Of a stretch of DNA of 64,000 bases, positions 35,318-43,950 are shown in pieces. Location of the stretch: NCBI RefSeq assembly GCF_900100785.1, contig NZ_FNCP01000012.1, positions 62,001 through 126,000 of the forward strand. The letters run 5' to 3'. Every line of letters starts with the position of its first letter. Position 1 is the first letter of the stretch. The translations under genes were made by a program, and so were the position numbers. The notes beneath the pieces were generated by a model, which ran no database searches, was not told where the DNA came from, and saw only the letters and a program-made list of their open reading frames with translations. The stretch is from Desulfosporosinus hippei DSM 8344. Lineage in GTDB: Bacteria; Bacillota; Desulfitobacteriia; Desulfitobacteriales; Desulfitobacteriaceae.

Positions 35318-36034
35318 GTGCTCGAAGCTAAAGAGATAAGTTGGCTTCAGGGCCAAAAGACCATTTTGCACAAGATTAATTTTCAACTATCGGCAGGAGA
35401 ATGTGTTGGGCTAATCGGTCCAAACGGTTCAGGTAAAAGCAGCATGTTGAAAATTCTCGCTTTTTTGGAGCCCCCAACCTCTGGGCAGCTCTTTTTCCAA
35501 GGAAATCCAATGCCTACAGCAGTTCCACTTGCAATTAGGCGTAGAATAGCAATTGTCTTCCAAGAATCACTATTACTAAACACAAAGGTTTTTGACAATG
35601 TTGCCCTGGGGCTAAAAATCCGAGGACTCCCCCCTAAAAAAATTCGGGAGCAGGTAGATTTTTGGCTGGAACAATTTGGTGTGGCTCATCTTTCCAAACA
35701 ATCTGCACGGTCGCTCTCCGGAGGGGAAGCCCAGCGAGTAAGCTTAGCCAGAGCCTTTGCTATTGAGCCTGACATCTTATTCCTTGACGAACCCTTCTCG
35801 GCCCTAGATGCGCCTACTAAAGAAGCACTACGGGGCGATCTGGCAAAAGTTTTTAAATCTACCCAAACCACTACACTTATAGTAAGTCACGATTTCAAAG
35901 ACATTCTCCATTTAACCAAGAGAGCCTTGATCCTTCTAAATGGGAAAGTAGTAACGGAAGGTTCTCCCGCTCAACTTCTGAAGGAAAAACACAATGAAGA
36001 AGTTGACCGTTTTCTCTCTCATTTTTCAGCCTAA
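35318..36034 (+). CDS. tupC: Tungstate ABC transporter ATP-binding protein
   Basis: A 238-residue ABC ATPase with Walker A GPNGSGKSS, Q-loop VFQESLLL, signature LSGGEAQR, Walker B DILFLDEPFSAL and switch histidine VSHDF. It powers import by TupB. No C-terminal regulatory domain is present. Start GTG at 35318 after AAGGGGGAG, almost touching the tupB stop, so coupled. A strong terminator follows. Confidence 0.92.
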   Translation: MLEAKEISWLQGQKTILHKINFQLSAGECVGLIGPNGSGKSSMLKILAFLEPPTSGQLFFQGNPMPTAVPLAIRRRIAIVFQESLLLNTKVFDNVALGLKIRGLPPKKIREQVDFWLEQFGVAHLSKQSARSLSGGEAQRVSLARAFAIEPDILFLDEPFSALDAPTKEALRGDLAKVFKSTQTTTLIVSHDFKDILHLTKRALILLNGKVVTEGSPAQLLKEKHNEEVDRFLSHFSA

Positions 36035-36038
36035 CCAA

Positions 36039-36095
36039 AAAAAGGGTTGTCTCATTATGAGTGTCCTCAGACATTCATAATAAGACAACCCTTTT
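36039..36095. terminator. Terminator after tupC
   Basis: Long A-rich/T-rich stem: about 20 bp starting AAAAGGGTTGTCT, closing with AGACAACCCTTTT, with one mismatch and a 14-base loop. T-runs on both strands make it potentially bidirectional. Confidence 0.8.
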
Positions 36096-36172
36096 GGGTG
36101 TACCTAATAGTAGTAATTGTACAATCACAGACACTTGTTTAACTCTAAAAAAAGCACCCCTCATCCTGAGCA

Positions 36173-36208
36173 TGTCCCAGATTCGTCACCGGTGACGAAT
36201 CTGGGACA
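36173..36208. repeat. Perfect 36-bp palindrome
   Basis: Two 18-base arms meeting at GTCACCGGTGAC, ending in TGTCCC/GGGACA. Lies between tupC and the spore-protein gene. No T-tract; looks like a mobile palindromic repeat rather than a terminator. Confidence 0.65.
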
Positions 36209-36239
36209 GCTTAATTGTCTGTAGATGGCCCCCCAGGTC

Positions 36240-36443
36240 TTAGCTATTTTTCCCTAACGTGAAACCTTTGATGCTTTCTTTGCGCCGCTCATTTTGATCT
36301 TCTATGAGATGTCTTTTAGCAGCAGTCAACTCACCGGCGTGCTTTTCTAAGTAATCTTCGGCTTCTTTCAAATTAGCTACCGTGTTGTCCATATGTTCTT
36401 GCAGATGAGCCTTATAGTCCGCTTCGTTATCCGTCTTAGTCAA
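36240..36443 (-). CDS. Tlp-family small acid-soluble spore protein
   Basis: A 67-residue hydrophilic, charged protein matching the Tlp spore-protein pattern: NTVANLKEAEDYLE in the middle and the diagnostic NERRKESIKGF near the C-terminus. Tlp proteins accumulate in the spore core. TTG start at 36443 with GGGAGTG eight bases upstream. It indicates an endospore former. No sporulation promoter could be confirmed by eye. Annotation is by motif resemblance to Bacillus/Clostridium Tlp. Confidence 0.75.
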   Translation of the reverse strand: MTKTDNEADYKAHLQEHMDNTVANLKEAEDYLEKHAGELTAAKRHLIEDQNERRKESIKGFTLGKNS

Positions 36444-36503
36444 CCTTTAATCACTCCCATTCGATCATGATTTCCTTTTTAGGATGACCTAAAGGGTAAG
36501 AAG

Positions 36504-37598
36504 TTATGTGTCAAGTTCCCTTTGAACTTTGATCAGCTCAGCAAGTATACAGACTGCAATTTCTTCAGGGGTCTCAGCCCCAATTTTTAAGCCTATAGGA
36601 GAATACACTTTTTGCAAAGCTTCACGGGTAATACCTTCAGTCTCCAAATCCAAAATTAGGGATTTAACCCTTTTTCGACTACCGATCATCCCAATATAAG
36701 CGGCAGGTTTGTTGATCACTTTCCTTAAACACACTTTATCATAACGATGCCCCCGGGTAATGATCACAACAAAGGTTTGTGGGCTGATCTCGATGCTCTC
36801 TAACGCTCGTTGAAAGTCGTTGCAAATCACTCTATCTACCGTACTAAATCGATGTGTATTCGCAAAGGATGGACGGTCATCCACCACTGTTACCTCATAG
36901 CCAACAATTTTGGCCATAGTTGCCAGGGGGACTGCAATGTGACCGGCCCCAAGAATCAATAATTGAACCACTGTCGTCGCCGGCTCTACCAGCAATCGAT
37001 AAGCTAATTCAGGAGAAAAGCTCTCACAGGGTTCAAACTCAGAGCTCAAACATATAATGGAAGGTTGACATCTTCGTCCACCTTTTTTGCCTTTCTCCAA
37101 GGCTATCTTATTTAATTCATTGCTGCCCAAATCTCCGAGAATATTAAGATTTTCAATCGAGAGCTTATTTCCCAATAATTCATTATTTTGGGCTTGGATT
37201 ACCGTCACGAGAATTGGGTGGTTTTTACTCTCAAGAGCCGCTAGATAATCCTTATAGAAGTCTATCTTTTCTGCAGAACTCTGAGTATCAACATACTCGA
37301 TGAATAATTCCATAATACCACCGCAGACCATCCCCTCTTCTTGAGCAATATCTGCGGTCATATTCAAACTATATATTTTAGATTTATGTGCTGTTATAAC
37401 ATCGAGAGCCTCGCGCCTGCCTTCTGCTTCGCCACACCCACCTCCAATAGTTCCAACCGTCGACCCATCGGCAAAAACTAACATCTGGGCTCCGGGTTTA
37501 CGGGGGGTGGATCCCAATACACTTGTTACAGTAATTAAAGCTGCTTCTGATTTAAGTTCTAATGCCCTTTTAAGTCCCAGATACACCTGTTTATCCAT
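36504..37598 (-). CDS. XdhC-family molybdenum-enzyme accessory protein (paralogue 1)
   Basis: A 364-residue XdhC/CoxI protein. The N-terminal domain has VTVTSVLGSTPRKPGAQMLV-type residues and GTIGGGCGEAEGRREAL; the C-terminal Rossmann domain has LLILGAGHIAVPLATMAK and TVVDDRPSFAN, then VIITRGHRYDK and YIGMIGSRKRV. XdhC binds molybdenum cofactor and helps its sulfuration and insertion into xanthine-dehydrogenase-family enzymes. A close paralogue is at 49937. It is divergent from the MoCF protein at 37955. No target hydroxylase is adjacent to this copy. Confidence 0.93.
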   Translation of the reverse strand: MDKQVYLGLKRALELKSEAALITVTSVLGSTPRKPGAQMLVFADGSTVGTIGGGCGEAEGRREALDVITAHKSKIYSLNMTADIAQEEGMVCGGIMELFIEYVDTQSSAEKIDFYKDYLAALESKNHPILVTVIQAQNNELLGNKLSIENLNILGDLGSNELNKIALEKGKKGGRRCQPSIICLSSEFEPCESFSPELAYRLLVEPATTVVQLLILGAGHIAVPLATMAKIVGYEVTVVDDRPSFANTHRFSTVDRVICNDFQRALESIEISPQTFVVIITRGHRYDKVCLRKVINKPAAYIGMIGSRKRVKSLILDLETEGITREALQKVYSPIGLKIGAETPEEIAVCILAELIKVQRELDT

Positions 37599-37718
37599 AG
37601 TTCGATCTCCCTAGAAACTGCCTTTACGGTTGAAAGGCAGCCTTAATTAATTACTTTCATACTCAGATTATATCAGTATAACATACTTAAGGCGAATCTT
37701 CTCTCGCAGGGGACGGGG

Positions 37719-37780
37719 GTGTTGTGGGGACGGTTCTTTTAACACACTATAGTGTGTTAAAAGGACCGTCCCCACAACAC
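37719..37780. repeat. Near-perfect 62-bp palindrome
   Basis: 31-base arms with a single T:G mismatch, centred in the divergent gap of 356 bases between the XdhC and MoCF genes. The arms contain GGGGACGGTTC and TTTTAACACACTA. The TTAACACA core also appears in the palindrome at 49194-49249. The rest of the gap shows no promoter I would trust. Confidence 0.75.
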
Positions 37781-37954
37781 GCCCACATTCAACCTTGGAA
37801 GATATCACCTGGCTTAACAAGCTTGACCTCCCGCTGAGAATGCGATACCATCATGTATACAAGTATATTATGTACAGGGAATTCGCTGCTCCTTATCTTT
37901 TTAAGCTATACAGACGTGACAATTTCACTTATATAAGTATTGGAGGCTATCCCC

Positions 37955-38977
37955 ATGGAAAAAATTAAAGTTCGAGATTCTGTTGGTGCAACCCTCATTC
38001 ATGACATGACTCAAATTATCCCGGGTGTCGTTAAGGGCCCCAGGTTCCGCAAAGGTCATGTTATCCGTGAAGAGGATATTCCCGTTCTGCTAAGCATGGG
38101 TAAAGAGCATATTTACGTTTGGGATCAAAAGCCAGGCCTGATTCACGAGAACGAGGCCGCCGAGAGACTTGCTCAGGCAGTAGCCGGTTCCGGACTTATC
38201 CTTGATGAACCTAAAGAAGGGAAAATCACACTTACCGCTGCCTACGACGGACTGCTTTACTCTTCGGAAGAAGGGGTTTTAGCTCTGAATACTTTAGAAG
38301 GGGTTATTCTCTCTACTCGTCACAACCATTATCCGGTCAAAAAGGATGACAAAATTGCCGGAACTCGTGTTGTTCCTTTAATGATTGAAGAAAAAATAAT
38401 CCTGGAGGCCGAAGAAACTGTTAAGGCTTTCTCATCTCCCATTCTTGAAGTGCGGCCCCTTAAGCCTTTTAAGGTAGGACTTATTATAACCGGAAGTGAA
38501 GTCTTTCATGGGCGAATTAAAGATAAATTTGGCCCCGTACTACGTTCTAAAGTTGAAAACTGGGGATCAACTATCCTTGATCAAAAATTTGCCAATGATG
38601 ATGTTGCAATGATCCAAAGCAGTATCCAAGATCAGTTGGCACTGGGTGCCGAAATGATCTTAGTCAGCGGCGGAATGTCCGTAGATCCTGATGACGTCAC
38701 TCCCACAGCAATCAAAGAAATGGGGGCTGAACTCGTTACCTATGGAGCCCCGGTATTACCCGGTGCCATGTTTTTGTTAGCCTATATTGGAAATGTTCCT
38801 ATTATGGGCTTACCCGGGTGCGTTATGTATGCTAAGACTACTGCCTTTGATTTAATTGCTCCCCGAATTCTCACCGGTGAAAGACTGACACGCCACGATA
38901 TTGTAAAACTTGGTAGTGGCGGACTTTGCCTTGAATGCCCGATTTGCACCTATCCCCACTGCTCATTCGGAAAATAA
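37955..38977 (+). CDS. MoCF-domain (molybdopterin-binding) protein with cysteine tail, paralogue 1
   Basis: About 340 residues. The MoCF domain (MogA/MoeA domain 3 type) occupies roughly residues 170-325: KVGLIITGSEVFHGRIKDKF, LVSGGMSVDPDDVTPTAI, and GLPGCVMYAKTTAFDLIAPR. The N-terminal half (MEKIKVRDSVGATLIHDMTQII in part) resembles MoeA-like domains without full MoeA architecture. The end is CLECPICTYPHCSFGK, four cysteines that could bind a metal or cluster. I use the ATG at 37955, eight bases after GGAGG; an in-frame TTG at 37940 encloses that site. A paralogue with the same tail is at 62654. Confidence 0.85.
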   Translation: MEKIKVRDSVGATLIHDMTQIIPGVVKGPRFRKGHVIREEDIPVLLSMGKEHIYVWDQKPGLIHENEAAERLAQAVAGSGLILDEPKEGKITLTAAYDGLLYSSEEGVLALNTLEGVILSTRHNHYPVKKDDKIAGTRVVPLMIEEKIILEAEETVKAFSSPILEVRPLKPFKVGLIITGSEVFHGRIKDKFGPVLRSKVENWGSTILDQKFANDDVAMIQSSIQDQLALGAEMILVSGGMSVDPDDVTPTAIKEMGAELVTYGAPVLPGAMFLLAYIGNVPIMGLPGCVMYAKTTAFDLIAPRILTGERLTRHDIVKLGSGGLCLECPICTYPHCSFGK

Positions 38978-39033
38978 TCGATCAGCTCGTCCAATGATAG
39001 TTCAGCTATTGGTTCTATCCACTGATGCCAAGT

Positions 39034-39059
39034 AAAGGGGTACCCTCTGGTGCCCCTTT
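39034..39059. terminator. Hairpin after MoCF paralogue 1
   Basis: AAAGGGG/CCCCTTT stem with inner ACC/GGT pairs. The T-run after it is weak (TTTACTTATA). Confidence 0.5.
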
Positions 39060-39083
39060 ACTTATACATTCTGATATATTAAA

Positions 39084-39120
39084 AAAGCTCGCAGGGAGTA
39101 AAAAATCCCAAGCGAGCTTT
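39084..39120. terminator. Bidirectional terminator between convergent genes
   Basis: AAAGCTCGC/GCGAGCTTT perfect 9-bp stem. On the minus strand a T-run (complement of 39078-39086) follows, serving the iron alcohol dehydrogenase gene; it also faces the MoCF gene. Confidence 0.75.
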
Positions 39121-39157
39121 CTGGCGTTTTATTACCTTACTCTAGACAATGCCTAAA

Positions 39158-40318
39158 TTACATAGCATCTTTATAAATTTGAATTACTTGTTCAAGAGTC
39201 GCTGTGCGAGGATTAGTAGCTTGACATGCATCTAACTTAGCATTACCAGCCATCAGTTCAAAGTCTTCTTCTTTAACATTTAGGGCAGACAATCCGGTAG
39301 GGATTCCAACATCTTGAGATAAGGTACTGATTGCGCTAAAGCATTTTTCTGCTGCATCTCTCGCAGAAAGCCCTGTAATGTTTTCACCCATTGCTTCAGC
39401 AATCTCCCCATAACGCTCCATATTACCAATCATGTTAAAGCGTGAAACATGAGGAAGAAGAATTGCGTTACATACCCCATGAGGCAGATTATAGAATCCT
39501 CCTAATTGATGAGCCATTGCATGGACATAGCCGAGGCTGGCATTATTGAAAGCCATACCTGCTAGGAATTGGGCATAAGCCATTTGTTCACGAGCTTGGA
39601 AGTCATCACCGTTGGCAACTGCACGGCGTAAATATTTACTGATTAATTTAAAGGTCATCAGAGCAGCTGAATCTGTAACCGGTGTTGCGGCTGTGGATAC
39701 ATAGGCCTCAACAGCATGAGTCAGAGCGTCCATTCCGGTAGCAGCGGTTAAGCTAGGTGGTTGTTTCATCATTAGTAAAGGATCATTAATCGACACGTTT
39801 GGAGTAACATGCCAGTCAACAATGGCCATTTTTATATGTCGAGCAACATCTGTGATAATACAGAATCTTGTCATTTCTGCAGCTGTACCTGCGGTAGTGT
39901 TGATAGCGATCATTGGAGCCATCGGTTTCGGGGATTGATCAACGCCTTCATAGTCGTTAATTCTTCCACCATTACCTGCAACCAGTCCGATTCCTTTGGC
40001 ACAATCATGGGCAGATCCTCCACCTACGGAAACAATTAGATCACATTCTTCTTTATTGAAAATCTCTAATCCATCATGTACGTTTTTATCCGTCGGATTC
40101 GGTTCTGCGCCCCCATATATAGTAACTTTAAGGCCTTCTTTGGCAATGATGTCAGCAATTTCTTGAGCCATACCAATTTTTTCGAGATAAGCATCGGTTA
40201 CCAATAGTACACTTTTTCCGCCTAATAGTTTCGCTTGTTTACCGGTTTCTTGGGCTGCTCCTGCACCCATAAGGTTAACTGTTGGCATAAAATACCCGTA
40301 CACTTGATAATTTGACAT
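39158..40318 (-). CDS. Iron-containing alcohol dehydrogenase
   Basis: A 386-residue group III (iron-dependent) alcohol dehydrogenase. The NAD-binding VSVGGGSAHDCAKG and the two family signatures, PPSLTAATGMDALTHAVEAYVS (in part) and GYVHAMAHQLGGFYNLPHG, are intact; the latter supplies metal-binding histidines. It would interconvert primary alcohols and aldehydes. AGGAGG precedes the ATG. A -24/-12 promoter sits about 75 bases upstream. Its likely partner enzyme is the aldehyde oxidoreductase at 45079. Confidence 0.93.
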   Translation of the reverse strand: MSNYQVYGYFMPTVNLMGAGAAQETGKQAKLLGGKSVLLVTDAYLEKIGMAQEIADIIAKEGLKVTIYGGAEPNPTDKNVHDGLEIFNKEECDLIVSVGGGSAHDCAKGIGLVAGNGGRINDYEGVDQSPKPMAPMIAINTTAGTAAEMTRFCIITDVARHIKMAIVDWHVTPNVSINDPLLMMKQPPSLTAATGMDALTHAVEAYVSTAATPVTDSAALMTFKLISKYLRRAVANGDDFQAREQMAYAQFLAGMAFNNASLGYVHAMAHQLGGFYNLPHGVCNAILLPHVSRFNMIGNMERYGEIAEAMGENITGLSARDAAEKCFSAISTLSQDVGIPTGLSALNVKEEDFELMAGNAKLDACQATNPRTATLEQVIQIYKDAM

Positions 40319-40389
40319 ATTCGTTTCCTCCTATTCATTCTTCCGTGTTTCTCTGAAATATGTTATCGCCGTTAATGTTTAATTTATAT

Positions 40390-40405
40390 TGCAAGACTCA
40401 TGCCA
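40390..40405 (-). promoter_or_regulatory. Sigma54 -24/-12 promoter of the iron alcohol dehydrogenase gene
   Basis: Minus strand TGGCATGAGTCTTGCA matches TGGCAYRNNNNTTGCW at every fixed position. The remaining 40406-40587 is AT-rich; TTGAACACTT near 40553 resembles half of the activator dyad at 47178. Confidence 0.75.
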
Positions 40406-40587
40406 AAAGTCTGAAATATTTGATTTATCAATTCCGAGTGCCTGTTTGTAGGCTATATTCTTTATTTTTCAAATAATTTAAAGACTCATTATAATTTTAA
40501 TTAATTATTTATTGCTCTACTTTGGCACACTTGTTTTGAGAAAAGCACCATATTTGAACACTTAATTCTTAGATATTTACCCGTCAA

Positions 40588-40621
40588 ATAAAAAAACGAC
40601 AAACACTAAAAGCATTTGTCG
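40588..40621 (-). terminator. Rho-independent terminator after the MoeA-PBP gene
   Basis: Minus-strand CGACAAA/TTTGTCG stem followed by seven T residues. Confidence 0.8.
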
Positions 40622-40658
40622 CTCTAAAATATAAAATTTACTAACTGCAAATTAACTG

Positions 40659-42566
40659 TTAAATGTAAAAAACTCCTGTCTCTCTCACATCATATCCGCC
40701 CAAGGCCAACACTTCGTCTTGGAATTCTTTGCTTTGAATCACGGAAATCATGGCCTTCATGCGCGGTTCCTCAAGATACTCACGAGGAATTGCCAAGTCA
40801 TACCGTTCTTCTCCAACGAAAATATAGTCTAAACCCAAGGCTTCCGCGGCGCTTTGAATACCCAGGCCCACATCAGCGGCACCCGAGGCTACTGCGATAG
40901 CAACGGCTAAATGGGTAAATTCTTCTCGCTCATACCCTAAAATTTGCTCCTTGCTTAGTCCTTGCTGCTGGAGCAAGTAGTCAAACAGCACTCGAGTTCC
41001 GGATCCCCCCTGCCGATTAACAAATCGAACACCGGGCTTAGTAAAATCCGCCAGGGTCTTTATATTTAGAGGGTTTCCTTTGGGTACGATAAGCACTTGA
41101 GTCCTATAAACCAAGTTCATTAAAGCCATATCTCTTCCCGGTAAGAAACGTTTTAAGTAGGCATGATTATACTCCCCTGTCTCAGGATCGAGTAAGTGGA
41201 TACCGGCAAAATGAGCTTCCTCTTTGCGCAAGGACAGGATCCCGGCCAGACTCCCTACATGTGCCGATGCAATCCCCCCGAAGCCGCCTCTGGCTTTCAT
41301 ATGGCTGCTTAAAACGTCTAGGGTAAGATCATGAGATCCAATGCAAACAAGGGTTTCTTCTAACTCTGAAACCGGACGCAGCAGCTCAATAGGAACTGTT
41401 TCACCCTCATGAAAGCCTTCTTGTAAGCGTGGTACTCGCAAAATCCCATCAGCTCGTACTAGACTCATGGTCACACCGGCTCCTCGGCTTAAAGGGGCGG
41501 CAACCCAACGCTCTCCGACTTTTCCAACTTTGACCCGAACGAACTCTTCACTACCCAATGAAGAAAATACTTTTTTACTGATTACCGCGTCCAGACTAGT
41601 CTGGGAATCTTTACTTAAGCCTTGATAATGCTTTACCCATGGTTCTAAGAACAAGTGGGCGGTCAAATAAGCGGAAACTGGATATCCCGGGATTCCAATC
41701 GTTGGCTTATCTTGAACTTCACCTAAGACCACTGGCTTTCCCGGTTTAATAGCTACTCCATGAAGATAAAGATTCCCATGCTTACTAACTAAACTCGATG
41801 TATAGTCATCCCGCCCTTGGGATGATCCGGCAATGATGACTAAAATATCTTGTGATGCTGCCATTTCTAGAATCGCTGCTTCCAGCAATTCCGGTTTATC
41901 CGGCGTAATCGGCCATATGGTTGCTGATCCGCCCCATTCTTCAACAAGGGAAGCCAGCACTGTGGAATTACTGTCGACAATATCTCCTACCTGAAGGTTT
42001 GCCTCCACGGGACGTATTTCATCCCCTGTTGGTAAAATGCCAACTCGGGGTTTACGTCGTACTTCCACCTCTAACACTCCCGCCGCCAGTAATGCCCCTT
42101 GATCTTGAGGCCTAATGCGGTGGTGAATGGGCAAAAGCACCTCCCCTTCAACCATGTCTTCTCCCACAGGCCGCACATGATTCCAAGGTACAATAGGAGC
42201 TTGGAGCAGAATTCCTTGCTCACCCAATTCCAAAACATCTTCCAGCATGACGACGGCATCCATTCCCTCCGGAAGCGGGTCTCCTGTATCTACTTGAATG
42301 GCTTGCACTCCCAGCTTTAACCAACGGGGCTCTCTCTCAGAGATTCCATGAGTATCCCTAGCCCTAAGAGCATAACCATCCATGGCTGAAGCCGCAAAAT
42401 GAGGCGAACTCTTTTTAGCCCGAACAATTGCCCCTGTAATTCTATGCAATGCTGAGCGCACATCGATAAATTCGTTTTTTGGAATACAACGCACTGCAAG
42501 CTTGTCCATCATCAGCTTGAGTCCATCCTGCCAAGTTGTATTTTCAAGATATATTTGGCGTTCCAC
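40659..42566 (-). CDS. MoeA-like molybdopterin molybdotransferase fused to a PBP-like domain
   Basis: A 635-residue fusion. Residues 1 to about 405 are MoeA: SPHFAASAMDGYALRA, VDTGDPLPEGMDAVVMLED, GILPTGDEI, IIAGSSQGRDDYTSSLV and GIPGYPVSAYLTAHL. From about 410 a solute-binding-like domain follows with VNRQGGSGTRVLFDYLL, ILGYEREEFTH and GAADVGLGIQSAAEALGLDY, closely matching the regulator at 32393. MoeA inserts Mo or W into molybdopterin; the extra domain may sense the oxyanion. Start GTG at 42566 with GGGGAGG upstream. It is the last gene of a moaD-thiF-moeA row. Confidence 0.9.
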   Translation of the reverse strand: MERQIYLENTTWQDGLKLMMDKLAVRCIPKNEFIDVRSALHRITGAIVRAKKSSPHFAASAMDGYALRARDTHGISEREPRWLKLGVQAIQVDTGDPLPEGMDAVVMLEDVLELGEQGILLQAPIVPWNHVRPVGEDMVEGEVLLPIHHRIRPQDQGALLAAGVLEVEVRRKPRVGILPTGDEIRPVEANLQVGDIVDSNSTVLASLVEEWGGSATIWPITPDKPELLEAAILEMAASQDILVIIAGSSQGRDDYTSSLVSKHGNLYLHGVAIKPGKPVVLGEVQDKPTIGIPGYPVSAYLTAHLFLEPWVKHYQGLSKDSQTSLDAVISKKVFSSLGSEEFVRVKVGKVGERWVAAPLSRGAGVTMSLVRADGILRVPRLQEGFHEGETVPIELLRPVSELEETLVCIGSHDLTLDVLSSHMKARGGFGGIASAHVGSLAGILSLRKEEAHFAGIHLLDPETGEYNHAYLKRFLPGRDMALMNLVYRTQVLIVPKGNPLNIKTLADFTKPGVRFVNRQGGSGTRVLFDYLLQQQGLSKEQILGYEREEFTHLAVAIAVASGAADVGLGIQSAAEALGLDYIFVGEERYDLAIPREYLEEPRMKAMISVIQSKEFQDEVLALGGYDVRETGVFYI

Positions 42567-42598
42567 CTTATTAAGCCTCCCCTTATAGCAGATATTTT

Positions 42599-43840
42599 TT
42601 AACGCAAAAGCCGGAAAGAGACCTCTTTCCCTGCTTCGATACCTTCTGTGTCTAATCCTATATGTACTATGGCATCAGCTAATACCATCGTGCGTATTAA
42701 CCCCGATTTTCCGCGAACCGGCTCAACTTGCCAACCTTCGGTATGGGGTACCAGCTTAACTCTTACATACTCTTCACGTCCGCTTCCCGAATATAGGTTT
42801 TGGGATAAAACTCCTTGAGGCAGAGGATCGACTTGTGGATTTATGGCTGATCCGTCTATCCAAGGACGAACCAGTGCATCAAAAACCACCATTGCTGAGG
42901 CGGGGTGCCCGGGAAGTCCGAAGATTAATTTCCCATCTACTACACCACCAATTGTTGGCTTGCCCGGCCTTAAGGCCAAGCCATGGAAAAGCAGCCCCGG
43001 CTCTCCTAATTCGCTGATAAGTTGAGCTGATAAATCTCGCAGTCCAACGGAACTCCCGCCTGAGAGCAAAACAATATCATTTTCCTTCAACATCTGGGCC
43101 AGTACTAAACGTAGCTCTTCAAGATTATCTTTGACAATGCCATAATGGCGAGCATCCGCACCACTTGCTAAGGCCTGCCCAAGCAAGGTGTAGCCGTTAA
43201 TATCTCTTGACTGACCGGGAAGAGGTTTTTGTTCCGGAGGAATAATTTCATCCCCAGTGGAAAGGATTCCAACCTGAAACCGGGGCCAGACAGGAACATC
43301 GTTCATCCCCAGAGATGCTAAAAGCCCCATCTCCTGAGCTCGTATTTTTGTGAACCTTGATAATAATACTTCCCCTTCAGTAAAATCTTCCCCAATCTCA
43401 ATAAGATTCTCCCCCGGGGCAACGGCTTTTGTCACACCATAAAGTGTTTCTCCAAAATGTTCAAGGCGTTCAACCATAACCACAGAATCTGCTCCCTCAG
43501 GCAGCATTCCCCCTGTGGGTATTAGTATTCCTTCTCCTTTTGCTAAAGATTTCGTAGGAGCCTCACCCATTCTTATCTCACCAAGACACTCCAGCAAAGC
43601 CGGCATACTTTCGCTGGCTCCAAAAGTATCTGCCGCCCGTACAGCCATCCCGTCCATCGTAGATTTACGGAAATTAGGCACAGCGCATGTCGCCGGAATA
43701 TCCTTGGTAAGAATACGCCCCAAAGATTCCTCTAAGGGTATCTGCTCCACCCGCTCATAAAAGGAAAGAACATATGGCTTTAAAGAGTCGATCGCTTCAG
43801 ATAATGTATGAACTTTAAATAATTCACTACTACTTCCCAT
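42599..43840 (-). CDS. moeA: Molybdopterin molybdotransferase
   Basis: A 413-residue canonical MoeA. NFRKSTMDGMAVRAADTFG, PTGGMLPEGADSVVMVE, ILSTGDEIIPPEQ, LLSGGSSVGLRDLSAQLI and IFGLPGHPASAMVVFDALVRP mark domains 1 to 4 in order (longer motifs quoted in part). It catalyses metal insertion into adenylylated molybdopterin. Next to it are a second, fused MoeA and the tungsten AOR, so one of the two copies may be specialised for tungsten. AAAGGTG precedes the ATG. Confidence 0.94.
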   Translation of the reverse strand: MGSSSELFKVHTLSEAIDSLKPYVLSFYERVEQIPLEESLGRILTKDIPATCAVPNFRKSTMDGMAVRAADTFGASESMPALLECLGEIRMGEAPTKSLAKGEGILIPTGGMLPEGADSVVMVERLEHFGETLYGVTKAVAPGENLIEIGEDFTEGEVLLSRFTKIRAQEMGLLASLGMNDVPVWPRFQVGILSTGDEIIPPEQKPLPGQSRDINGYTLLGQALASGADARHYGIVKDNLEELRLVLAQMLKENDIVLLSGGSSVGLRDLSAQLISELGEPGLLFHGLALRPGKPTIGGVVDGKLIFGLPGHPASAMVVFDALVRPWIDGSAINPQVDPLPQGVLSQNLYSGSGREEYVRVKLVPHTEGWQVEPVRGKSGLIRTMVLADAIVHIGLDTEGIEAGKEVSFRLLR

Positions 43841-43950
43841 GCTCTAATTACACCTTTCAGCGACTTATTTTCGTATTCTGGTTTTTCTGGTTTTTGTGAT
43901 TATCTTTAATGTTTTGGCGATTAATCTCCAATAACATTATTCTCAACCAT

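Noticed and set aside
40505-40545. A plus-strand TGGCACACTTGTTTTG as a sigma54 promoter
   Set aside because: The -12 GC is missing and there is no plus-strand gene for it to serve.
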